A stretch of 64,000 nt of DNA, taken from assembly GCA_944472155.2 (NCBI GenBank), contig OX235271.1, positions 104,483,256 through 104,547,255 of the forward strand, written 5' to 3'. Source of the DNA: Trichobilharzia szidati (Eukaryota > Platyhelminthes > Trematoda > Strigeidida > Schistosomatidae). This document shows, piece by piece, positions 1 through 12,600 of this stretch (position 1 is the stretch's first letter; the number at the start of each line of letters is the position of its first letter). The notes under the pieces were generated by a model. The model was not told the DNA's origin and did not search any database. It saw only the letters and a list, made by a program, of their open reading frames with translations. Made by a program: the position numbers and the translations under genes.

Positions 1-62
1 TTTTCTAGTTTACTTAGAAAGAAATCTGCCTAATTGGGACCCAACGGGGAGGCTGTCGCCTT
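1..62 (-). mobile_element. Penelope-like element fragment (reverse transcriptase), cut by window edge
   Basis: The reverse complement resembles the PLE stretch at 8639-8703: both read (G/S)-x-LG..FLSK in similar frames and share TAGTTTACTYAGAAAGAAAT. Only the edge of the element is visible. Confidence 0.4.
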
Positions 63-470
63 TATTTAAAGCGACTTGCACCATGAATCCAAGACCTTCG
101 TTCGAACATTATGCTGTGCAATTTATTATGAAGGACCTTTTATATCTGTGTGCATAACACAAGTGAAAGCTACATTTTTATCAGTAATCTAATGGATAGT
201 GTTTAAGTTATGTTATCCTTTACGTTGACTTCATTGAAGTGAACGTAGAATGATCCTGTGAATATATGATAAGGAACTTTATTTCAAGCCGAAAACTCAA
301 CTGCATGACTTTGGATGTTTTATTCTCACCAGCTACAACATATAACAACTTTGCTCAAGCTTACTAGCAGCTTATAAACATGTGCACTTATTTCATCAAA
401 TTACCAGTGTTTCAAATCTATGAACATTTCAACATTTCAAATATACTCTTCCAAATATTTCTTATTTCAG

Positions 471-643
471 AGCACTACTTCTATGCCAAATGCCTCTCCT
501 CAACCTTTACCCAATAATACGTCAACCAATAAAGAATCTAGTCGTGTCAACGGTTTGTCATCGAAATTACGCGTTAATACTGTCTGGTTGAACTTTGCTA
601 CTCCAAAACGTTTACCAAATAAAAGAAGAATAGAACTTATCAG
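471..643 (+). CDS. BLTP1: BLTP1 exon 1 of window
   Basis: Bounded by a pyrimidine-rich acceptor (TTATTTCAG) and a strong GTAAGT donor. Starts in phase 0 and ends with two bases of a codon completed by the next exon. A Ser/Asn-rich linker is followed by VNTVWLNFATPKR, a beta-strand-like stretch typical of the groove repeats. An upstream exon must exist, because this exon opens directly from an acceptor. Confidence 0.75.
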
Positions 644-3600
644 GTAAGTAATATTTTGTTAATCTGGAGGTTGTCTTGTTATGGTTGATTTATCTTGATG
701 GAGTAGAAGTGGTAGTTAAGATTCTGATAGACTCAGCATTTCGGTGAAGTCAACCTATGTAGGGGACTGAATGTAGTTACGGGGCATTTTGTAAGTCGCT
801 AGCAAGATTCATCTTAAAGTTGAAAGTTCTGATGCTTTTGTAACTGTATAAGGCAAGAGACTCAGTAAGGATTTTATTTCAATTTGGTATCTTAATATAG
901 CGAAATTACGTATATCTTATCCGCAAGCCATCATTTGTACAGATCTTCCGTGTTGTGTTACTTCTGCCCTTCTCAGTGTGTTTCTTTGTCGTCTTTTCGT
1001 GTCTCCTATGTTTTGCCGCAACGCTGAATCATTTGCTCTCTCTGCAATTTGATAATTTCATGCCGATGAACGTCTCTTTATATACTACTTATAAGTGTTA
1101 TCAGTAGCACACACCAAACTCTGGAATAGCTCAGTGTAACGTTTTCTGTGACACCACTGGATGTCAAGGATTGAAAATTCTATCATGTCGTCTACCTCAA
1201 GTTCATAATTTCTCGCTGTTCATGAAGAACAGCAACACAATAGTTAAGACAAGTTGGGCTTTACACAATCACTACCTGAAACAACTTCTGATGCTTTTTT
1301 TCTGTGTTTCGTATTGTTTTGAATGGAATTTTCTTCTAACAGCTTTTTCAGTCATGTGATATAATGCGCAATATATATGTTAGATTCAGTATAAAAAAAC
1401 TGTATTCATTAAAATTATAAACGTGGTTGTGTGTAAGTGTTTTACTATTCTTATTTTTATTTAGGTCTGATTGGAACTTATTAAGCACTGCAGCTCCGAC
1501 AATCAGAGCTTGGATTGATCCATGCAATCGTTTGGTTGGTGTTTGTAAACAATTTCACATGAATTCAGAACGTCGATTTTTGGCTGTAATTTCATGTCTT
1601 ATGACTGAAGTGGTGAATCCTAGGTCAGATGTGTTGAATGTTAAAAACAAACGATGTCCTCGTCCAATTGGTACTAAAGTTCAATTGGTTATGAATAATA
1701 ATGTAATTATTTCTTCAAGTTTTAACCATATTAGTTTCCATATTATTATTTTCAGTATGTATTCATGTCGAAATATTTTTATTCGTTTCAGTTCCCAGTG
1801 GAACATACGGCTTCAGACTAGTGCTTCGAAATTCCAGTAGCAGTGGTGTTTTTACGGGATGGAGTTGCTAACCTCACGCCCAACCTTCCCTTTTTACCGC
1901 GTTTACTACCGGGTAAGCGAGGTAACGGAGTGCTCTGGCCGGGGATCGAACCCCGAACCACTTGCATGGTTGGCCGGTGTCCTACCAATAAGCTACCGAC
2001 TCACTACATCGAAAAAGAATTCTACATATTCAGTCTGAAGAAAAATGTAACTATCATTTACCCTAGTTACTTTTGTTATAATTATTTTAAACAGTCAGGC
2101 TGCTTTTTTGACTTCACAGTCTTCATACCGAAGTAGTACAGTCATGTAAAAAAGTTTTTTAACGCAACTGTCATTCAGTACAGAAAGTTAAAAGAATCTG
2201 ATTTAAAACAAAATTTCCTGTACTTTTAAGTATTGAAATTTATTATGTAACATGTTCTGACTACTTTGTGGTCTGCTAATTGTCGTTGCTCAGTGATTTA
2301 TTACATTGTACTTTTGAATTCCAGCGCCTTTGGTTCTTTGATTACAGTATATGCAAGCCATACTAGTGGGTTGAACTTCAGACGTTAGACTTTTTGTCAA
2401 AGTTAAACTTTAAACACCAGTAATTACCAACGGACAAATGACCGTGAACGCACCAACCACATGATAAAGGCGATTTTTGCGTATAAAATGTATATATTAA
2501 TGGAAATAATGAATTAAAAGGCATGAAACTGTTACAAAGGATACCTTTCTCTGAAGTGTGACAAAAATACCTCTAAGTTTTGGATTGAATTATCAACATA
2601 GTAATTTAACCACATTTTGTGCATGTAATTATCTGGTCTTCTTACCCTAACAATAACCCTAATCTTTCCTTAACTTAACCCTAACGTGCCAGATATCCCA
2701 TTGAATAACGTAACACTTCATTAAGCATATTTTATTCATGATTACAATATTATCTACCAGGTTTCACTAGCCTGCTCACTGAGCGTTTCAAGGTCATTGG
2801 TACGGTCGCAATCCACTGGTAACTTACTGGTGCTTAAAGTTTTACTTGGCCAACTTTTTCTGTACCTATTATTCCACTCTTTGTGTTATGTATCAACAGG
2901 TGTGTGCAAAACTGTGAGTCTGTGTGTCCTTTAGAAAACGTTTTTTCGCTCTAAAATCATCTCATTTTTTTTATCTTTCACCTCCATCCACTTAAGTTAA
3001 TTTCCTCAGTTTACACTTTTTTACAAAGTCATTCATATTTGTTTAAACTAAGGCTCTGTATTACTTTTTTACTTTAAGTTTAGTTGTCATTACTAGGAGA
3101 AATCTTTAAATAATTTATAGAAGACCGGTGTTCATTAGGAAGAAGCTATCTCAGTACGGTTTTAATCTTTAGTCATACATATCATAAGCTAAGATGCCTT
3201 AGCTGATGTTATGTTATCATGAGATTTAAACTTTTTCAAGTTAACAGGTACATTCATAAACCAATATTTACAATTAAATGACATTATTTCTTCTTTTACT
3301 AACAGTGAAACATTTCTATAATATGCAATACTCCTTTTTCTGACTATTTTCTAGGATTTAGACGGATATGCTCGTCATAGAACTCAAACTGCTCACATAT
3401 TGCGCTTCGATCCTAGTTGTCAGTTGCTCGTTGTCTTAAGGCGATATCTATTGGCAATGAATGATTATTATGGTGTAATAAAGGCTGATGAACTCTTAGG
3501 TGAAATGCTGAAAGATCCTGTTGTACCTCAAAATGAGTTTCTTCAGAGAGGAATTCTTTCGTTAACACGAGAGTGGCGCTTTTTAGTTGATTCACTTGCT

Positions 3601-6600
3601 CTTAGTATATCAGATTTGAGAGCTTCAAGAGAGTGTACAACATCATCGATTCCCGTATACACAAATTATATGGTTGACTTTCGTCAAAATGATTTAGAAG
3701 AACCTGCCTTTCTAGGTGTCAATATTCCTAGAACTAATTCATTGTTTGCTGCTTCTAATGACTGTCAAGCTGAAGATACTGATGCAGTCCAACCAGCGAC
3801 AAACGTAAAACCACTTACAACAAATCATCCTAAAACTGGGAGCTACTTCCCAATTGCTAGTCCTGCAGTAACATCTCGCTTGTTAAAAATGGTAGTTGGT
3901 TCGTTATCTCCAGCATCGCCTCAACTTATGAGGTCAGGACTTGTGAATGTTGAAGATGGACTGAAATCTAGTACAAACGTCAACACAAGTGAGTATAAAA
4001 GTGCCTTTCCAATAATTTTTATTTTGGTTATTTCTCTGATATCTTGATAAACAAAATTGTATTTTTCTTGTTCATCTCATGATTCAATTTTATCAGGCTT
4101 TATTAGACAATATATGCATTGTGTAAATTCCTGCACACCTCTAATTTTTATTATGAAGTGTATTTGGTTTGTTAAATTGTGAAGTTCATTAGATTTCTGT
4201 TGAGTTAAGAATTACCTGTTGCATATTTGATAAAGTGTTGGTTTGCAGGAATTTGTTTGGTTACAGGTTTGTACACGAGTTGGTAGCAGTTAGAGAACCA
4301 CTGGAAAAAACCAGGTAGTACTGGACAGCCGTTTCATCCTAGTTCGGGGCTTTTCAGCAGCACGCACCCACCGGAGGGTATGGATCCAGCATTTTCGGTT
4401 ACAAGACAAGCTCCTAGACCATTCACAGTCACTGTGACCTGATCCAACGGCCTATGGTTTCCGACTCCATATACTGTATTTCAGATATCTTGGATAAAAA
4501 TTTTATTGTAATTATCGTTTTAATTCAATGGCCTTTTTTATCCAAAGAATTCCTTTTATCTTGTTCACCAGATTCAGGTGTTTGTGGAAGGCAGTCAGAT
4601 GATATGAATACCTCTGTTGATAAGACTGTTGGTCATACACAAGGACAAAATATGTTGAATGATGATTTATATGACCAATTAGATGATATTTATTGGGATA
4701 CAAGTGATCAACTAAGTGATTGTGTTATAGATACTAGTGAACCTCTAGTTCGTAATCCAATTATGAAACGATTTCTTCAAGATGCCAGAGCAAATATTAT
4801 GGAGTAAGCACTTTGTATTAAACTTTTTTCTTATCATTTAGAATGTACAACTACTTACTTGAATGAATACTGTTAAATTTTTTAATCATACATTTATTTT
4901 ATGTTCATCTTATCATTTCTTCCTAAATTGTGTACAGCACCGTTCTTTATGCATGCGATTTATTCATGAAATGCTAGACATTATATTTCAAAAGTTGTAC
5001 CTGAATGACTCAGTGGGTTTATTCCTAATATTTTGTAATGCAAATTATAACACTCACAGCAGTATGTGATTGCTCATAAACTTATTTTGTGTCCAAAGAA
5101 TCTACTTCTATCTTGATTCCTTTGTTTAGAACTTCATTGCATACATAGGTTTAAAAAGTTTTCTGTGCATACTGTTTTACGGTCAGCTGTCGTTAGATTT
5201 GCGTCGGTGGCACAGCGGTAGAATGCTCGCCAACCACGCATGTGGTCCGGGGTTCGATCACCGGCCGACGTATGTCGTCTTCTAGTAAGTTATTTGGAGA
5301 GCGTGCTTTTATTGGTTTCATGTAAATTGTATATTGTAGTTCACTCTAACGTTGGAATTGAAGTTTTTAGGTGCATTAAAAATATAATAATAATAATTTG
5401 TTGCTTGCGTTCTAAGTAAAACAGGGCTACAACTGTGCACTCGGTTTTTCGCCATCACTTTCAGTCGGCCTCACTGCTGCCCATAAGCTTTAAATCCCTC
5501 TCCACCCGACCTCCTCAATGTTCCTATTGGACCCACATCTAACGTTTCACTTACAATTCAGCTCCCACTTGATGACCTCCCTTGCATGTGATGTCACTTG
5601 GAAGTGTCTTCAGCGAAATATCCAATCCGTCTTTACTTCCTTCTCCATCTTTTTTTTGGCGGGCCATAGGCTGTTGGCCGATTTGCTAACTGCTAGAGAT
5701 CGTTGTTACTTATTCTTTTCGGTCGCCTACCTGATCTTCACTATCTTCAGCAGGTAATGGGAAATGCTGTAGATCTCAACACTGATTTCAGGGTAATGAA
5801 TGCCTGTCAGTTTGCCAACTGAATACTAGAGAGCAGTGAATATAATTAATATTCTAAGCTTTCATAATTTTTCAAAACCGAATCATACTGTCTCTCAAGA
5901 TTGTTTTATCCTTTCATTTCCATTTTCAGGCATCCACAAACATGTGAAGTGGCTTCACGACCTACAATAAACATCACTGATCATAATGTACACCAGAATA
6001 CTGAAAATTCTTTTGCAAACAGGTTATCCTCTTCAAGTACTGTAGATCCTCATTTCGGTGAAAGTGATACGTGTGAAAAAACGATATCAGAAGATAGTAA
6101 TGCTAAAGCTTCCGTGAAAAAGTCTACAAAATCTACAAAAGAAAAACAAATTCCTATCAATACAAATTTCGACAATTCACTTAACACAGACTGTAAACTA
6201 ACAGCAGCTGATTTTGAACAGGCTGCACATTTAAGCGCTCAATATCGTTATGTTGCCTATATACAAAACCTGTTTTCACCATTGTTAGAATCAGTTGGAT
6301 TAAGTGTAAAGGTAAGTAGTTAATCAATTCGATGTAATGCACTTTACTCATTGATGTATAGCTTTCATAATATGGTGAATGGTTTTTAACAAGCTTACGC
6401 ATAGTTATGTAAACATTTTCTATCAGTGGAAACATTTCCGTGTTCTACTTTTAGGGCATAGATAAACTTTTTTTCAATGAAATATCAATATTTCCTGAAT
6501 TATCTGAAGCTTTTTAAACCTTGAATCACTTTTGTATACCTTAATTTCCTTTTCGTAAACTTCATATACTATTTATACCCTCGAACTACCACTGTTCCTC

Positions 6601-9600
6601 ATCCATCATGTGTTTGTCCTGTAGAATAAATTTTCCAGATTACCTTGCTATTGTTATTACTATTATTATTTAAGTTTCTTTTGAAGTATTTTCAATTTTT
6701 GTTATTTACGTACACTGATAACAATGAATTTTTTAAAATTCCTTTACGTTCCCAGTGGAACATAGGGCTTCAAGCTAGTGGCTTGAAGTTTCGGTAGCAG
6801 TGGTGTTTATTTTTACGGGATGGAGTTGCTAGCCACATGCTCGAACTTCCCTCTTTGCCGGCCCTACTACCGGCTTAGCGAGGTAAAGGAGTGCGTCGGT
6901 GGCCGGGGATCGAACCCCGGACCAAGTGCGTGTTAGGCGAGCATTCTACCGCTGTGCCACCGACGCACTGATAACAATGAATAGTTATTCTATATTAGGT
7001 AGGCAATCGGTAGGAAGCCTTGAACTTAGGGTTCGTGCTAGTTGGCACTGACTAGTCATCAGGGCGTATCTGCAACCTTGAAGGAACTCACATCCCTTTT
7101 GAGATTCTAACCCGCGTCACCCAGTGCTGCAGTCAGAGAAGTTACCACTAAGTTATTCGGGCTCGCGACTGACCTCCTGTAGGACTGTATCGGATATTTT
7201 TGATTGGAGACTAGTTAATAACTGGTGTAATGTGTCTAGTCCTATCTTTGGTACAGACTGAATTCTATCAGTCGATTTGACAAGTGCCAACTAGCATGGA
7301 ACCTAGGTGGATGGCTTCCTGTCCGATTGCCTCCAACCGTCTAATACCAACAATTCACAGTGCATCATGATGGCGAACCACCTAGCATGGTGGCCACATT
7401 GCAAATTTGACTGATAGAATTCAGTCCGCACCAAAGATAGGACTAGACACACTACACTAGTTTGACTAGTATCCAATCAAGTTATTCTATATACTGAGAT
7501 TTTAGTATTGATACACTTTTGTAGGATAATTACTTGCCCTATTCTAGTAGATGAGTTGAAAAGCAGGTGGTCTAAACTTCCTAGTCTCTAGGGTCTCCAC
7601 AAACTTTAGAATACTCCCTAAACACGTTTTACAGATAGGCTTAAAAGAGGTGTAAATATCAATTTTATGTCCTGTCTCTACAATATGTTTCACAAAAGAA
7701 GAGACAGGTCGTCTGTTTTCACCATTAATGGAGTCAGGGGATTCGATTTGCTTCTAAAGCCCTTACTTGCAAGCATCGATGAGTCCTCCCTTTCTTAACA
7801 ACTTTTATTATCTTTAATTTGCATTTGTTGTTATTATTTGTTACTGAGTTCCAATCACAGAGGTGACATTAACTTTGATTAAAAATATGTGAACCTTTTT
7901 CCACTTCAAATGTTTTGATTATACTCGCATTAATCATATTCATATATTTAAATAGACAGAAGTTGTATATCATATATTATTCGATTCTGACTCAATATAC
8001 ACCTCGAAATCTGACTGTCATCGTTTTGACTAATATGAACTAAGAAGGAATGTTTACGTTATGTATCTTGATTAACAATAGTTTCCTGATTTATGCCAAT
8101 TTGTAATGTGTTTATATCGATGTATTAGTTATGCACTTGCAAATATGGTTGAGTTAAAAGTATTCAGTAGTCGTCTTTCTCTCGGAAAAGGACTTAACAA
8201 TATACAGATTCAATAAAGCGAAACGTATTTCACACCGTGACAAGCTAGATGTTATATAAAGCCCAGAAGGAGCATATCAAAAACGTGTAAACTGTACATC
8301 ATATACAATGTGTAGTATATCTTCAATCACATCTTTCGAGCATTATAGCTGTCACCACATATCTAAGTATCTTCACCGAATTTCTTTAGTACTCGAGTGG
8401 AAAGAAGCTATGGAGACGTGAATATCTTCCCGTCCATGTACTTTTGTAAACTTTTTTTATATCACCTTTTGGTCTTTTTGTGAGTAGGGCATCTTCTTCA
8501 CATGTGAATTTGACGACTGGATGTATCTCATTGAAATGAGCGATTATCATGAGCCTATAGAAAATCATTTCCACAATGAATGAATATATCATCCATATAT
8601 CGACAATAAAAAGTGATAAGTTTTTTAATATGCCATCTTCTAGTTTACTCAGAAAGAAATCTGTATTGTCACCCAATAGTGAATCCACTATCACCCCATC
8701 CACCTGCCTGTAGAGCTTACAGTCAAATTTGAAATTACATCATGTACATTGTAGCGATTCTAGGATTTCCACTGTGATCGTAAATTTGTTGACCTGTTAT
8801 TATATTTGTTCACAAGTTTGGATAACTGTTCCAATCAGCTGTATATTTGTGAATAGTGTTGTTACGTCGAAGGATATCGTAGTTTTATCCTGGATGTTAA
8901 TATCTTTAATTTTGTCGATGAATTGATATATACAGCACACTATATTTTACTATCTGTTCATGTAAAGATATAAGAGTAGTTACCAACCACTCAATTGGAG
9001 CATGATAAGGCGAATTTCAGAATTCGTCTTAACCGTACTCCAGGTTTATGTACTTTGGGTGAACCATATAATCTTGATGTGTGTCTGTATGTATTTGGTT
9101 TGAGTACCCTATATAGACTGTTTAATCTCTTCATACATCTGGTTAGTTCATTCGCTGTTTTGTTATTTCAGCCATTTCAGTTTTCCAGTCTCTGAAACTT
9201 CTGTTTATTACTTAATATATCACTGATCACTTCTATCGAGGAGGATTAGCCATGTTCCTCTATCAGGTTTTGTAGCCAACTGACTGACTAGTTTCACTAT
9301 AGAACTTTGCACAGATGTGCAGCAGTTCCAGTTGCCACACTCCCTCCATGTAACATACAAAGCAAAGAAGAGAATACAGGGAGGTCCAGAAGACAGATAA
9401 TAAACAGAAGTGTGAGCGAGGGAAAAAAAGAATAGTAATGTGGAAGAACAATAGAGTTTTATTAGATATTATAAATCACAAAGATTGGATTCATCTGCTC
9501 CAGCCATTAAGAACGATTTTGAGTCGTATCAGTGATTGTCTCCGGCCTTCATTGGTTTTTACCATCTCAAGGACCCCAACCAGTCAGGAATTTTACACCT

Positions 9601-12600
9601 CCCAACGTGACTGGCTGGCTTAAACTAACTGTTATGGATTTCATTGACTGATGAAGCCATGTTTTGGTTTGACCACCACTACCAACTCTTTTCCAACCTG
9701 ATAGATGTTATGTCAGTTAAAAGTGCTTGTCGGTCAGGGAAGGCGATCGCTAGACATGCGTAACACATGTGTTGACCATCTGAATCGGTGTAACTTGACA
9801 ACCTCGTCGATTGATTTCCCTCCTTACCTAGCACTCGACGCCTGACCTCAATATCGCTCACCTTAATGTACCACCTGACATGCTAGACAGAACGCATACA
9901 CCTATGATCAAAGACAGCTAGCGAGCCTTTTCATGTCTTCCATTTTCAATGGCCACGTCGCACAACCATAAAGGAGAACGGAGGGAACTGCTGAGCAGTA
10001 GCTAACATCTTTTTGTCATTTACAAATGTATGTAGTGTTTCTCTGTGTTCTTTTATAGTCGTACTTGTCTGACTATATCCGTCATTAAACTCATTGTTAG
10101 TATCTATATGGTTGATGTGTTTTTGTGTATCGCAAACTCTTACACCTTTGAGTTGCACTTAATTGAATTCTGTACTACTATAATTTCGGAAAAAACCAAA
10201 ACTCTCAGCTCCGTATTGTTTTTATTATTCAATGTAGAGTTCAGTAGATGTCAAAGAAAGAATTACCGGTATCTAGTATTAAGTGTGTTACATTGTTGGA
10301 GGTACCAACCAGGAACCAATTGTGAAACAAATAGGCAGGAAGAAATGGAGATGGATTGGCCTACTCTGAGAAAACCATCAAGTGACATCACTAGACAAGC
10401 CATCGCTCGAGTGGAACCCGAAAGGGAAGCGACGAGTTGGTCGTCAGTGCAAGGGTGACTTGGAGGAGGTCATGTGAAGAGGAGATGAAAACGTGTTGAC
10501 AGACTTGGAGCCAGGTGAAGACTCTAGCAGAGAACCGAAAGCAATTGAGACGCACGGCTGAAGCCCTATGTTCCTGTAGGAATTAAAGGAAACAATAATA
10601 ATAATTGTTGGAGGTGATCAGCAGGAACTAAACCGTCTATGCTAAGAGAAAATTTAACAGAGAAACAAATTACTAACCAATAAGTAATCATATTTAATCA
10701 GTGTAGTTCCGTTCATTGAAAGAAAAACATCAGTGAACTGTAGAATGAGCATTATCATTTCACTTTAAATAAAAGACGTGACAAGTCTTAGGAAATGGCA
10801 TGATCACGAAATTCAAGGTTTTACGCATAGTAATTAGGATCATATGAAAAATATTCTGATGATAATTTTATGACATATTTGTTGAATAATCTTCTGTAGC
10901 ATAAAAAATTATTTCTGAGAATTTATAATATGAATTAAAAGTCAATCTGATCGAAGAATATTCTTTTCAATAATTTCTCTTCAGGTTCTTACAATTATAA
11001 AATATAATATTTGTTGTCGTTACAATAAAGGTCAGTTATGCGGCAGATACATTTTTAACGTAGAATAACAGATTAGTTATGGGGTGTCAAAATAAATAGT
11101 CGTATTGGGGGACAAACGTGCTAGGCTGAATTGGATTACAAATATTGCTTATTATTACAAATATTATTGTTACAATTATTATTATTATTATTCGTCATAA
11201 TTTATGCCCTTCATGCAAACATTCTCTCAATACTATCGATATTATCTCTTTTCTCAACATATGCCTCCACCTGTTTCATTTCACACATTCGTTATTTCAT
11301 TATGAACCTCTCATTGCAGTCGTCCTATCTCCTGTTTAATACATACCACTTTGTACTAGCCACTCACCTGACACCTTTTATAACCTTGAACTGACTTGTC
11401 AATTTTCCTACCCCACACTCTACAAATCTATTATGATTAATCACCATTGTCTCCCGTTTTACAATATTTTGTAATCGAATTCAGCCTAGCACGTTTGTCA
11501 CACAAATATGACTATTTATTTTGACACCCCATAACTAATCTGTTATTCTACGTTAAAAATGTATCTGCCGCATAACTGACCTTTATTGTAACGACAACAA
11601 ATATTATATTTTATAATTGTAAGAACCTGAAGAGAAATTATTGAAAAGAATATTCTTCGTTCAGATTGATTTTTAATTCATAATATGGGAATTTTCCACA
11701 CTATCAAAATTATTATATGACATTTAAAAAGACATCAGGTGTATGTGATCACCTTGAAATCCTGTTAATCTTATTTTTCTTCTTCCATACTGTGAGTTAT
11801 TCTCTACTTAGTTTCTTACTTATTTCACAACCGCAACACATCATGCTTTTTTTATTGTTGACAACTCTTTTGTCTGCATGTCTGGATTACTGTTTAAATG
11901 AGATGAACATTGCAAATATTACATGAAAACTATTGAATTTTCCAAGGAAATTCGTTAACTCCTTTTATACGCATACTCTAAAATGTTTCCTCTACTTGTT
12001 TTTCGTTTCTAGGGGATTCGTCGGACAACACTAATGAAAAAATTTGATGGATTTCTGTCAGTTGATGGTCTTTTACAAACTTTTCAGATTGAAATAGTCT
12101 CCTCTGCACGTAATCCCATGGTACATTCATTTTCAAAACATCCAGCACCGGAACAAACGACGACGACGACGACTGATTCGTCGTCTAACTTGAAATCAAA
12201 TAACCGATTAGGTAGTCAACAAGCAACCTCACAAAGACAATTAGCCTTTTTATGCTGTAATTTTGCATCGAGTTTGATATTACGTGATATTGTAGACTAC
12301 AAAACTGGTAATTCAACAAGATTTCAGGTAAGTAAGAGCATTTTTTATTATTGTAACAAATAAAATCTTCCTATCGACCAAAGTTTTGTTGTACACTTGT
12401 ATTTCAGCGCTAGTGTCAAATTAGATGTGCAGCTATTTCATTGACTGTTTGTGCTTCATATCGTCACTTTTTACTTGGGTTAATATTAATATTCGCTCTA
12501 GTTAATGAGTTATTGCCGGCACTTTAGGGCATTCAGTCGGTATTTTTTGTTGTTGCTATTTCGCATGTTTCTCATACTTTCTTGAATTTTTGTTTTTACG

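Noticed and set aside
1843..2136. 97-codon ORF
   Set aside because: Lies across a reversed SINE and intron sequence; no protein-like pattern.
2640..2690. Interstitial telomeric repeat
   Set aside because: Only three or four scattered CCCTAA-like words, not in tandem.
4938..4993. Possible extra BLTP1 exon reading HRSLCMRFIHEMLDIIFQK
   Set aside because: The frame does not join exon 4 (two bases left over would lead to a stop), its donor is poor, and exons 4 and 5 join in perfect phase without it.
5201..5271. Functional tRNA-Gly gene
   Set aside because: Same head occurs in many SINE copies with changed anticodon arm and a T-arm mismatch; more likely a truncated SINE.
9438..9623. Forward ORF at 9.4 kb and its relative at 32.5 kb
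   Set aside because: Antisense shadow of the SR2/RTE-like 3' end, repeated at each copy.
11131..11394. Hydrophobic ORF within the long inverted repeat spacer
   Set aside because: AT-rich triplet-repeat translation without family resemblance; overlapping ORF in another frame is equally long.
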